Positions 23,925 to 34,372 of a DNA stretch of 64,000 nucleotides are shown in pieces. The notes beneath the pieces are model-generated. The model was given only the letters and a program-made list of their open reading frames with translations. It had not been told where the DNA came from and made no database searches. The translations under genes and the position numbers were made by a program. Numbering within the stretch: position 1 is the first letter of the stretch; each line of letters starts with the position of its first letter. The stretch is from Diospyros lotus. Taxonomy: Eukaryota; Streptophyta; Magnoliopsida; Ericales; Ebenaceae. Location of the stretch: assembly GCF_014633365.1 (NCBI RefSeq), contig NC_068349.1:12140753-12204752 (forward strand), written 5' to 3'.

Positions 23925-23936
23925 ACCCCCCAACTT
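23925..23936 (-). promoter_or_regulatory. Second PPT-like motif
   Basis: Minus-strand AAGTTGGGGGGT, preceded by CAATTC and, further upstream, a potential splice donor CAGGTATTCC (near 23970). It resembles the true PPT at 22475. Confidence 0.5.
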
Positions 23937-24097
23937 GAATTGCAGTAATAAATTAGGGTTGTTAGGAATACCTGTAACTCCACAAGTCCATTTTGCTGTG
24001 AACTGCTAAAACTTAAACAACAAATGAGCACACCATATATATATATATTTATATTTTCATACCAAAATAAAAATTGATGCAAGTCATAAGATAAAAA

Positions 24098-24160
24098 AAT
24101 GCGTCTCAAGAGTACAAAAAGTACTCCTTACTCAGCCATCTTATCAAAGACTTTGCCCAA
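24098..24160 (-). repeat. Duplicated tail of the Cys/Arg-rich ORF, copy 2
   Basis: Contains ATGCGTCTCAAGAGTAC followed by CTCCTTACTCAGCCATC, matching the 3' end of the ORF at 25251-25607 apart from a short internal deletion. Confidence 0.7.
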
Positions 24161-24231
24161 CAACATTCCACAGTTTTTTTTTTTTTTTTAAGAACACAAC
24201 CAAGAAAAATCCTGCAAGTTGTACAATAACT

Positions 24232-24292
24232 AGATGCGTCTCAAGAGTACAAAAAGTACTCCTTACTCAGCCATCTTAATAAAGAGCATTTC
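24232..24292 (-). repeat. Duplicated tail of the Cys/Arg-rich ORF, copy 3
   Basis: Near-identical to 24098-24160. It lies just downstream (in element sense) of the LOG copy. Confidence 0.7.
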
Positions 24293-24324
24293 TCACAGTG
24301 ATAAATCTAAATTAATCGGACCCC

Positions 24325-24951
24325 TTTTGCGCTTGTTACTAATTGCCTTAGACCAGTCTATCCGAAACTCATGAGGATCGTACTATGGAACATAAGCGTG
24401 TAATTTCTCTAGCAGCTTATCAATGGTGGATGCAGAAATGAGAATCTTTCTTGCTGAACGAGAAATGAATTGTTGGTCCACGCCTGATCAAGAAAAGAGA
24501 GTAACCCATCGAAAAAATGGTTAACATTTAAAAGTCCAATGGGTTTGGTATGGAGATTACTCTTGGCCCAGGAGATTATACAAAAGATTTCTTCAAGTGT
24601 TCCAAAACTTCCTGGTAAAGCAATGAAGGCATCTGACTGATAAATCTTACAAGCCATGCGCTCAGACATAGAAGTCGTTTCTATAAGTTGACTGCGTGTA
24701 ATCCCGGAAGTATGTGGTTCAGCTAAAGGGATTGGCATTACACCTACCACAGATGAATTTCCAAGATGTACAGCTTGTGAAACATAACCATTCAATCCAC
24801 GACTTCCCCCTCCATATACCAAATTAATTTTTTTCTCTCCTAATTTTTTACCAAGTTCGCTCACTGCAAGTGCGTAACAAATATCGCTCCCAAGTTGAGA
24901 GCCACAAAGTACACATATGGTATTGATTCGACAAACTAACTGGCCTTCCAT
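24325..24951 (-). pseudogene. LOG-type cytokinin riboside 5'-monophosphate phosphoribohydrolase retrocopy
   Basis: The ORF 24951-24409 (180 codons) starts MEGQLVCRINTICVLCGS, like plant LOG proteins. It has GGGSRGLNG (residues 47-55, usually GGGSxGLMG), R98 in the position of the conserved HQRK arginine, and PGSFGTLEE (113-121, usually PGGxGTxxE). SDAFIALPG and KPIGLLNV are also present. LOG enzymes release active cytokinin bases from nucleotides in the cytosol. The frame shifts near 24475: the LOG-like C-terminal reading (RSARKILISA, KLLEKL) continues in the next frame to a stop near 24387, with some further similarity beyond. Plant LOG genes have several introns but none are seen here, so this is a processed copy. 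It lies in gag-pol sense inside the retroelement. Enzyme activity is doubtful. Confidence 0.85.
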
Positions 24952-25250
24952 GTTTGTTCCTTTTGTATGTCCTGAAAAGAAGTTTGGCGATCAAAAGTAG
25001 CTATACAACAATTCAACAAGAAATAAATACAAACAAAAATCATGCGTATGTATAAGTAATTGTGATTGTGGCTCACATCTTCCTCTGGTTTTACGTCCAG
25101 AAACGGTTTAAACACTTTCTAAGAAGCGGGGATAAGCTTCCCATCCAATTTTCTTATAGATTGGCAAACAGGGTCGTTTTTAGTCAAATTCCCAAGACTA
25201 TAGCGTTGGTGGTCACTTCTGAACTGGGTCCATAAAGCAAGAAGTTCTCT

Positions 25251-25607
25251 TTACACTATTCCACATGGATGCGTCTCAAGAGTCAATCGGATATCATCCA
25301 AAGACTCCTTACTCAGTCCATCCTTTATGAAACTAATTTTATCTTCTCGATTTATGGACGTAAACCCTACAGATTTGCATCGTGTGTTACAAGTCCATCG
25401 AGCACATTTGTAACAACCATTCACTCTTCTCGCTCTTCTTTTCTTCGCAAAACTACTCTTCCCTAAGCCTGAAAAATGCTTAAAACTAGGTGAAGTTTCA
25501 CCAGCTAATCGAACTTTTGCTTCGATCAGCCAACGAATATCTTCAGGGATGTTATTACGCATCAACAGCCTAAGTCTTTCACACCTAGCAGCATAAATTT
25601 TTTTCAA
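25251..25607 (-). CDS. Unrecognised Cys/Arg-rich ORF, probable captured host fragment
   Basis: 118 codons in gag-pol sense, intact. The N-terminal half is helical-looking (KIYAARCERLRLLMRNN, then DIRWLIEAKVRLAGETSPSF), followed by a basic stretch (FAKKRRARRVNG) and a cysteine cluster CYKCARWTCNTRC that could bind metal. A short acidic/leucine tail ends in LETHPCGIV. It resembles neither an Athila envelope-like ORF nor any pol domain. Its last codons recur twice in broken form at 24098-24292, so the locus has been rearranged. It may be one exon or a processed copy of a host gene; I do not know its function. No upstream promoter is evident apart from the element. Confidence 0.5.
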   Translation of the reverse strand: MKKIYAARCERLRLLMRNNIPEDIRWLIEAKVRLAGETSPSFKHFSGLGKSSFAKKRRARRVNGCYKCARWTCNTRCKSVGFTSINREDKISFIKDGLSKESLDDIRLTLETHPCGIV

Positions 25608-26258
25608 ATCATTCTGCGGGAGAGATGGATAGTACTTGTGAATTTTTGAGAGATAAAGATCAATTTTAAAAATAAAAAAAAAAAAAAAAAAAACTATACT
25701 GAGAAGAAAGTAAAGAACTATAAACTTTACAAAAGGGATGAGAGTACCTGATCAGAGAATAACACAGAGAGAAGATTGAGCTCAAGAAGGGTGACTTACC
25801 TCATATAGATATGGAGTCTCTTATAGAGCAATGGTCATCACTATTCTACACTCGAGTCGAGGCATGCCATAATTGCACCATCAAGCTTGGCGTCTCTTTT
25901 TTTCAACGCTCGGTGCCTCATTTTTCAACATTTGGCAGTGTGCCTTATCCTTTATAGGGCAATGTGATTGCACTGCCCAAGAAAAGATGGCTACCACCAG
26001 CGTCAATTCTGTCTCTCTCAATTCAAATTTTTTTTATTTTATTATTATAATTTTTTTATTGTTTATTTTTTTAATTTTTTTTATTCTTATTATTATTATT
26101 ATTATTTTTGATTTTTTTTTTAATAAATGTTTTGTTTTAGAGGCCCAATAAAATCATACATACCACACAAGACAATATTATCGAGTCTAATAAAATTATT
26201 TGCACAATGGATCAATTTCAAACACCAATAAATCAACACCAATAAATTAAATACACCT

Positions 26259-26270
26259 TACCCCCAACTT
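26259..26270 (-). promoter_or_regulatory. Third PPT-like motif
   Basis: Minus-strand AAGTTGGGGGTA, preceded by GCAATTT. Upstream in sense lies CAGGTATGCC (near 26320), a potential splice donor. It has the same arrangement as the motif at 23925. Confidence 0.5.
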
Positions 26271-26463
26271 AAATTGCGCATTGTCCTCAATCGGCAATAA
26301 AAGGATAGAAGATAGGCATACCTGGTGGTCTTCAATGCATGAACTCGTATGTAAAAAAATTTATTTAGACTGCACATAGAGAAACACTATTTGAATCAAA
26401 GTTAATTAAGTAATGTAGAAAATGAACAACTTATATATATACTTCTTTATTATTTTATTTTTA

Positions 26464-26466
<3 letters not shown>

Positions 26467-26560
<94 letters not shown>

Positions 26561-26561
26561 T
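26467..26561. repeat. (ATT)n microsatellite, about 31 units
   Basis: Uninterrupted ATT/TTA repeats just 3' (in element sense) of the integrase. It produces a false poly-tyrosine ORF on the plus strand. Confidence 0.95.
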
Positions 26562-26678
26562 ATTTAATTTTTTTATTTTTTATTTATTTTTTAATTTTTC
26601 AGATCTAGAGACATCCATTTAACCTAAATGGAAAGGTGGTCTTTTAACGTCAGATTCCCAGACGACATGAAACTTCCC

Positions 26679-28279
26679 TTATTCATCAGATGATGGTGGA
26701 TCATCCAAATCCACAACTCCTTCATTCTCTTCAACACTACCCTGGTATGGTTTCAACCTATGACCATTGACTGTTAGAAGCTGTCCTGACTCTGGATTTT
26801 CTATCTCAAATGCCCCATATCCTGAGATGGACTTGATTACAAAGGGGCCGACCCATCGAGACTTCAATTTTCCTGGGAATAGATGCAATCGAGAATCATA
26901 CAAGAGTACCTGTTGCCCTACCTGAAAGCTTTTTCGAATGATGTGCCGATCATGTAACTCTTTCATGAGAACTTTGGCCAATCGTGCATTTTCAAATGCT
27001 TCATTCCGAATTTCCTCAAGCTCATTCAATTGGAGCTTCCTAGATAAGCCTGCTTCAGTTAAACTCTTGTTGATCTTATGAATTGCCCAATATGCTTTAT
27101 GCTCAATTTCCACCGACAGATGACAAGATTTACCGTATACTAGCCTATAGAGAGACATTCCCAAAATTGTTTTGTAAGCTGTCCTGTACGCCCAAAGAGC
27201 GTCTACTACTCTTAAGGACCAATCCCTACGATTAGCAGCAACAGTCTTTTCCAATATGCGCTTAATCTCTCTATTGGCTAACTCGGCTTGACCATTGGTT
27301 TGGGGATGGTATGGTGTCGCAACCTTATGCAGTACACCATATTTCTTCATTAATCATGCCACAACTTTATTACAAAAATGGGAACCCCCATCACTGATGA
27401 TTGCTCGTGGCATCCCAAATCAACTGAATATGTTTTCTTTCAAAAATTTCACTACCGTCCTATGGTCATTTGTTCTGGCTGGGATTGCTTCTACCCATTT
27501 GGACACATAGTCAACAGCAAGTAAGATGTATTCATGACCAAATGAATTGACAAATGGGCCCATAAAATCCATACCCCAACAGTCAAAAACTTCTAACACT
27601 TGGATCGGATGTAATGGCATCATGTTTCTCCTTGACAGACTTCCTAACCTTTGACATCGATCGCAATTTGAACAGAACTTGTACACATCCTTGAACAGTG
27701 TCGGCCAATAAAATCCACTCTGAAAATGTTTTTGCAACTGTTTTCTTGACAGAAAAATGGCCTCCACATGCAAGAGTATGACAGAAATTAATGACACTTT
27801 GTTGCTCATGATCGAGTATACATCTACGGATGATTTGGTCAGGACAATACTTGAAGAGGTAGGGCTCATCCCAAAAGAAGGTTCTGACTTTTCTGAAGAA
27901 TTTATGCCTATCTTGCTTACTCCAATGGTCTGGGATCAGACCAGTTGCCAGGTAGTTCGCAATGTCGGCATACCAAGGGACAACAGATGATGCACAGATA
28001 ACATTCACTTCAAACAGTTGCTCATCAGGAAAATTGTCATGAATTGGTTCATCAAATTGTGTGAGATCTTGACTTGGAATCCTTGACAAATGGTCAGCCA
28101 CCACATTTTCTACTCCCTTCTTGTCTCTGATTTCAATGTTGAATTCTTGCAAGAGTAAGATCCATCGAAGGAGACGGGATTTTTCATCTTGCTTTGTGAA
28201 CAAATACTTCAGAGCAGCGTGATCAGTAAAAATATACACTAGTGACCCTACGAGGTAAGATCGGAACTTGTCCAGGGCA
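26679..28279 (-). pseudogene. Athila-like RNase H C-terminal part and integrase
   Basis: 28239-27583 carries the rest of RNase H (FTDHAALKYLF, VVADHLSRIP) and the start of the integrase zinc finger (INFCHTLACGGHFS). After a frameshift near 27735 the reading continues from 27869: CSNCDRCQR completes the HHCC finger and GMDFMGPF gives the first catalytic Asp. Two stops (near 27420 and 27352) bracket SDGGSHF, the second catalytic Asp, and NGQAE at about 27290 provides the catalytic Glu. A C-terminal SH3-like region follows ([19 protein letters not shown]). Integrase inserts the cDNA into the genome. This copy is inactive. Confidence 0.88.
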
Positions 28280-28284
28280 AAGAC
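28280..28284. repeat. TSD AAGAC, left copy
   Basis: Repeated at 30363-30367. RNase H reading is continuous across the two after removing the insert. Confidence 0.88.
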
Positions 28285-30362
28285 TGTTGAGTTCTAACCT
28301 AGTCAAGAGGGGGGGTGAATTGACACCTTTTCAAATCTTTAATGCAAAACTTATGCACGTATATATATGAGAAAACAAATTTAATATAAACCAAAATTGT
28401 AGTTGAGAGTACGGGAGCACTTAAATACTAGATGGATAATATGATATCCGCCAGCTGTGCTAGTATGTGCTTAGATCCAATATACTCTTCAAATTACAAC
28501 TTGGTGAAAAACATGTGATTTGAATGCACACAATAACAAGACTTTAAATAAACCAAATGGAATATTGAATGAGTACAAAGAATGATCAATTAAAGCAAAT
28601 CAGAATATAATAGCCAACAAGAATGTAGGCCTTAGGATTTGGCCACACAAAAACAAAAACAAACAAGTATAATCAAGCAAGAATAAGTAAAGAGTGAAGA
28701 GAAGAAGGACACAGCGATTTATAGTGGTTCGGCCCTTATGGCTTACATCCACTACCTAAGGATTCCCTTCCTTAGGATTTTCAATCAAATCCACTATATG
28801 AAATTTTTCTTACAACCATCAAAGCCTTCACTTGGCTTCACCACCACCAAACTATTTCTGGAGTCTCACACTCACTAGTTTGGATTTTGTACGCTCTTCA
28901 CAAGATACAAGAATAGTAGAGATTGAGGAATAGGGTTCTCTCAAAAATAATACAATGAAGTGTAGAGAACTCTCTTAGTTTTCTCTCAAGAAGATAGAGG
29001 AAAAGAAAGACTTGGAGAGAATGAGAATCTTGGCTAATGATGTAGAAAATGATAGGGCTTCCAAAAGTTGTTCCAAAGCCTTCAAGAGACCCTTTTATAT
29101 AGTGCTAGAGAAGGCTTTCCTTGATCAATCTCAGCCCTCCATGTGTCAAGTCTTCAAGCCAATCTCAGCCCTTCATTTGAATTCTTGATTTACCTTCTAT
29201 AATCAGCTAACTTGATTGATCATCAAGATCTTTGACTTTTGTTGATCTCCAATCAGCCTTGAATGAGCAAATCAATTCCAATAATGCATGGTTGACTTTA
29301 AGGATTAAAATATCAACAAAATCCTTCATAATTCTTGCAAAATCGACCATAAATAAGAACTAATCAATTCTGACTTCTAGTTGAATCTTCAATCACCTTT
29401 GATTGTGCAATTGGCCCCTTAGCTTCCATAACAAGTATAGCTAATTTGAAATTTGAATTTAAACCTCCAAATGGTGTAAAATCCATCCAGATATTCTCAA
29501 ATAATGAAGCAAATTTGTCCAATAATGAAGATATCAATTATAACTTCAAAAGCCCTTAATTGATCAAGTTTCCATACTAAAAATGTTGACAATAAGAAGA
29601 GAATCAATTTGTGTAGCTGAATATATGCAAGATATCCTTAGAATATTCTCCCATAATGAAGATATCAATTAGCTATAATGAGGATATCAATTAGTCATAA
29701 TGAGTAGGATAATTGATTCCATGATTTGAGTAGAGGATCCTTTTAATGACATAGAATCAACAATAAAGGAAAGTAATATCAATCAAGGTTTAACTTTTAA
29801 ACCTTAATTTCCTCCATTAATGATGAACAATAATGCTGAATCTTTAACTTCTCTATTTGAATGCAATTCAAATATTCTTCCATATTTAACTAAGTAAAGA
29901 AGCTTCTAAGAACCTTTAAATTTACTCCATGATTCTCTTACCATATTTAGACCAACAAGAAGATGTAACCTTGATGAGTGTGCTCCATGTGGCTGCCATG
30001 TCATCAAAATGCCACATTAACAATGCCATGTCGCCAAGTTACATATATGGCAACTCCATATAGTGGACTACTCCAATCTCCTCAAAAACTTCCATATATA
30101 TCTTTTGAACTTCCCATTCTAAGAAGAACTTTCCATTCATAGCTCAAATACTCAAATTTCTAGAAAGTTCTCTAAAAACTTGTTTCCATATATAATGAAA
30201 TCTCTATATAAGTATAAGAAGTTTCCATATATAACCTGTGTCATGAAATCACTAAAGAATAGCTTTGTAAGCCTTATGAAGGCTTCATGCTTTGTTAGAA
30301 CATAAAATATAAATTCACATTCACACATGCCAATCATCAATCATCAAAATCTACACTCAACA
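28285..30362. repeat. Solo LTR, probably Copia SIRE/Maximus-like, 2.08 kb
   Basis: Ends TGTTGAG...CTCAACA are perfect 7-bp inverted repeats, flanked by AAGAC. An AAGAGGGGGGGTGAATTGAC tract near the left end and a GTGGTTCGGC block near 28724 are features I associate with SIRE-type LTRs. A TATA-like TTTTATATAG lies at 29093 on the plus strand. No ORF is of note. The family is a tentative call; the solo-LTR structure is well supported. Confidence 0.8.
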
Positions 30363-30367
30363 AAGAC
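30363..30367. repeat. TSD AAGAC, right copy
   Basis: See 28280-28284. Confidence 0.88.
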
Positions 30368-31866
30368 AACTGCTAGTAACTCTTTCTCTGTAGTGGTGTA
30401 ATTCTTTTGTGCCTCATTAAGAGTTTTGCTAGCATAGTATATCACATGAGATTTCTTATCCTTCCTCTACCCTAACACAGCTCCTACCGCGTAATCACTA
30501 GCATCGCACATAAGTTCAAATGGGAGGGACCAATCAGGGGACTGAATGATAGGTGCTGAAATGAGTGCATCTTTCAATTTATCAAAAGCATTTTGACAGG
30601 CAGGATTCCATTCAAACGGAACATCCTGAGATAACAAATGGCACAAAGGCCTTGTTATGGTGCTAAAGGAAGCAATGAATCTCCTATAAAACCTTGCATG
30701 TCCTAAAAAACTTCTGATGTCTTTCACATTCCTAGGGGTGGGGAGTTTTTGAATTGTTTCAATTTTTGACCTGTCTACCTCCATCCCCCTAGATGAAACG
30801 ATGTGCCCCAAGACTATGCCCTGTTTCACCATGAAGTGACATTTTTCTCAATTGAGTGTCAAATTTGTTTCCTCACATCTTGCAAAAACCTTTTTCAGAT
30901 TCTCCAAACAGGCCTCAAAGTTATTTCCATAAACAGAAAAGTCATCCATAAATACTTCAACAATCTGCTCAACCATTTCACTGAAAATGCTCATCATACA
31001 CCTTTGAAATGTGGCTGGAGCATTGCATAACCCAAATGGCATGGGCCTGTATGCAAATGTCCCAAATGAACATGTGAAAGTAGTCTTCTCTTGATCTTCT
31101 AGTGCAATTTCTATCTGATTGTACCTTGAGTACCCATCTAAGAAACAATAGTAGGCTTAGCCTGCTATTCTCTCCAAAACTTGATCCAAGAAAGGCAAAG
31201 GAAAATGATCTTTCCTTGTCACAGAATTAAGCTTTCTATAATCAATGCACATACGCCATCCTGTCTGGATGCGCGTGGGAATCAGTTCATTGTTCTCATT
31301 TTTTACAACAGTGACTCCAGACTTTTTGGGTACTACCTGTGTTGGACTTACCCACTTAGAATCAGAGATTGGGTAAATTATTCTAGCATCCAATAGCTTA
31401 AGCACTTCTTTTCTGAAAACTTCTTTCATGTTGGGATTTAATCTCCTTCCAAGAATATCTTATGAGTACAGATCAAAGGGCTAATACCTTGCAAATCTGA
31501 AATGGTCCATCCTAATGACTTCCTGTGTGCTTTTAGAACTTCTATCAGTTGTTGCTCTTGTTGAGGTGTCAAACTTGAAGAAATCACCACTGGGAATGCT
31601 TCCCCTTCTCCTAGAAAGACATACTTCAAATCATTGGGCAATGGCTTTCTCTCAGGCGTGGACTGATGGCTATCAGGAGCCATGAGCTTACTGTCCAAGT
31701 TCTTTAATGGCTCTAAACCAGGCATCCATGTAGGCTTCTCACTTTCTTTGCTTATGACTTCCACTTCTTTTATTTCTTCAAGATCTTGATTTCCTTCTTT
31801 GGGTCTTCTCATGAACTCTTCAAAATAGTCATTGGTCAGTATTTGGATCAAGTCTACCTCCTCCAC
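30368..31866 (-). pseudogene. Athila-like reverse transcriptase and RNase H N-terminal part
   Basis: 31866-31438 is the protease-RT linker (SLGWTISDLQGISPLICTHK). 31429-31157 starts the RT (WVSPTQVVPKKSG, RMCIDYRKLNSVTRKDHFPL). 31042-30848 carries PFGLCNAPATFQRC and the catalytic box FMDD. 30832-30467 is thumb/RNase H start (SFLGHARFYRRFI, MCDASDYAVGAVLG). Stops at 31157, 30848 and 30467 are single nonsense codons in one frame. RNase H continues (YYASKTLNEAQKNY) to the insertion at 30367. RT copies the RNA genome to cDNA; the enzyme would be non-functional here. Confidence 0.88.
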
Positions 31867-31881
31867 TTCACTCTCAGTGTC

Positions 31882-32682
31882 CTAATGTTTGGCTACCCTG
31901 AAGATATTCATTTCTACAGTCATGTTCCCAAAAGATAGCTTTAACACACCATTTCTACAGTTGATGATGGCATTTGATGTGGCAAGGAATGGTCGACCTA
32001 AGATGACTGGCACAGGAGGTTGAGGCCCCTGATGCGGCTGGGTGTCTAAAACGATGAAGTCCACTGGAAAGTAGAACTTATCGATTTGTACCAGAACATC
32101 CTCCACAATTCCTCGTGGAACTTTGACTGATCGATCAGCCAGCTGAAGGGTCACTCTAGTGGGTTTAAGCTCACCTAATCCTAACTATTGATACACACTG
32201 TATGGCAACAAATTGACACTAGCTCCTAAATCCAAGAGTGCCTGATCAACCTTTTGACTTCCTATGATGCATGTAATGGTTGGACAGCCTGGGTCTTTGT
32301 ATTTGGGAGGAATTTTCAATTGGAGAATGGCGCTGACTTGTTCAGTCAGGAATGCCTTTTCATGCACATTCGTTTTTCTTTTGACAGTGCATAGATCTTT
32401 CAAAAATTTTGCATATGAAGATGTTTGTTTGATTGCATCTAATAATGGGATGTTGATTCTCATTTGCTTAAACACTTCATATATATCTGCATTTTGTTGC
32501 TCTTTTTTCAAATGATTCAACCTTTGTGAAAAATGTGGTTTGGGCCTGTATTGAATTTCTTTTTCATCTTCTTTTTGTTTTTCATTTTTCTCATTTTTTT
32601 CATTTTTTTTATTTTTTTTCATTTTTTTCATTTTTCTCCACGGTAGATTCATGATCTTTTGGTTCATTTTCGTCATCAACAT
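31882..32682 (-). pseudogene. Athila-like aspartic protease
   Basis: 32682-32185 holds the basic linker, FLKDLCTVKRK and the active-site region LLDLGASVNLLPYSVY (D-L-G-A, as usual in this lineage). A stop at 32185 separates it from 32154-31882 (LADRSVKVPRGIVEDVLV, PVILGRPFLATSNAIIN), the C-terminal half of the protease fold. It normally cleaves the Gag-Pol polyprotein. Confidence 0.85.
32590..32640. repeat. Slippage-prone T-rich repeat in gag-pol
   Basis: Repeated CATTTTTT/CATTTTTCT units (coding for Asn-Glu-Lys repeats on the minus strand). The reading frame changes here between gag (frame ending 32609) and protease (frame starting 32682), consistent with replication slippage. Confidence 0.75.
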
Positions 32683-33487
32683 GTTGGTTTATCCTAGAAT
32701 CAGTTGGTTTCTCAATTATTTTTCCACTTCTTAGGGCAGTCACTACTTGCACTTGTTCATGAGTGTTGGTTTCACTGTTTGAAGCTTCTACCTGGTTGGT
32801 TTGCCTAATTGGGTTAGGATTAGTTTGGGATGGAAACCTTCCGGGTTCTCTCACACTCAATGTTTGTGTTATCTTGGTCAACTGGCTCCTAATGTCTTCT
32901 ATGGCTCTGTTTGTTTGGTCTTGATTTTTGACAAGCTGAGCAACCTGATTGTTGATACCTGTTTGACTTTGGATGAACTGGTGCAATGTATCTTCCAAAG
33001 ATCTCCTATGAGGAGGTTGGTAAGTATTGGATGAAGAACCTTGATTTTGTTGGAAGGTGTGTTGTTTTGTAGGGAATGGAGGTTGAGAATGATTTCCAGA
33101 ATCATTTCTCCAAGAAAAATTGGGGTGATTTCTATTATTGGGATGGTATGAATTGTAGTTCTGATTATTCCCATAATAGGCTCCACTCTGATTTTGATTT
33201 TGTCTCCCCTCAAAGTTGTGTGAATGATTGTTATTAGTCTGCCCATACAATACCTCCTTGAAAGCAGGTAGGGTAGGATATTCTTCAGTTGAATAATCTG
33301 TTGCATCACACACAGCACACTTTACTTCCACTTGATTAACAGATTGCACCTTTTTGGGTTGCATGTTTTCAACTTTCTTTGTTAAAGCAGTTAGTCTTGC
33401 ATTTAAATCGTCACTCTCATTCAGTTGGTATCTCCCTCTAGGTTGTGGATTTTCTCTTGAATCAAGAGCAGATGTTGGACCAACTTC
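32609..33487 (-). pseudogene. Athila-like gag C-terminal / nucleocapsid region
   Basis: Same frame as 34240-33488 after a TAG. Contains CAVCDATDYSTEEYP, a degenerate zinc knuckle, and a long Asn/Gln-rich stretch with HPNFSWRND. It ends in an Asn-Glu-Lys repeat, where the frame is lost. Confidence 0.82.
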
Positions 33488-34240
33488 CTAGTTCCTTGTA
33501 TTCTCAGCCAATGTGTCAAAGAAGTGGAAAGCTTCTTCTAAAGTCTTCTCATAGAATTCTCCATTGCACATTGTAGAAACTAGCATTTTCAATTGGGAAG
33601 TGAGTGAATCATGAAAGAAACTGACCACTCTCCATTGCTCAAAAGCATGGTGCGGACAAATGTGAAGAAGGTCTTTAAACCTTTCCCACGCTTGACCAAA
33701 ATTCTCATTTGATTTACAGGCAAAGTTCATGATTTGTCTTTGAAGAGTAGCAGTTCTGTTGGCAGGGAAGTATTTTTTTAAGAAAGTTGTTTGCATTTCT
33801 CTCCAAGTTCCTATAGATCTAGGTGAGAGAGTGCTTAACCATATTTTTGCTTTATCTTTCAGTGAGAATGGAAAGAGTTTTAATCTTATGACATCCTCAT
33901 TTGCTGTATGGTCCATGCAAGTGCTACATACTTCCTCAAATTCTTTCATATGAGTATATAGATTTTCATAATCCATGCCATGAAAAGTTGGCAACAATTG
34001 GATTGTGCCAGGTTTGAAGTTAAACCTATGATGGTTGATGGGAAGAATAATGCATGAGGGGGTTGTTTGCCTAGGAGGATGAAGATACTCCTTAAGGGGT
34101 CTGATCATACCCTGATCAATGGGATCAGGGTCATCGTGGTCACTACCATGTGCAGACATGTTGTGTGCAAGTGGCATGTTCGCATTGTGTTGAGACATGA
34201 GTGGTTGATATTCTATAGTTTTACCTGACCTAAGTATCAT
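33488..34240 (-). pseudogene. Athila-like gag, capsid part
   Basis: 250 codons starting MILRSGKTIEY. It has the plant Ty3/gypsy capsid signature: IQLLPTFHGMDYENLYTHMK, RLKLFPFSLKDKAKIWL, TTFLKKYFPANRT, WERFKDLLHICPHHAFEQW and FHFFDTLAENTRN. It ends at a TAG at 33488-33490 after NTRN, where related gags usually read Trp-Glu, so TGG to TAG is likely. Gag forms the virus-like particle in the cytoplasm. Confidence 0.88.
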
Positions 34241-34349
34241 ACACTATGCACAAATAAAAATAAAGTAAAAAGAAACAGAGTTACCGAATTTATCAGGAGA
34301 TGCCTCTTCTTATATATATATATTTTTTCTTTTTGTTTTTGCCTCAATC

Positions 34350-34367
34350 TCCCTGGCAACGACACCA
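34350..34367 (-). promoter_or_regulatory. Primer-binding site of Athila-like element
   Basis: Minus-strand TGGTGTCGTTGCCAGGGA lies 5 bp inside the 5' LTR. It differs from the expected tRNA-Asp complement by three transitions only (C to T twice, G to A once). Confidence 0.7.
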
Positions 34368-34372
34368 AAATT

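Noticed and set aside
24325..24951. Functional host LOG gene
   Set aside because: Intron-less, frameshifted near 24475, and located between Athila integrase and LTR in the same orientation, so it is annotated as a retrocopy.
26422..26622. Poly-tyrosine ORF
   Set aside because: Translation of an (ATT)n microsatellite.
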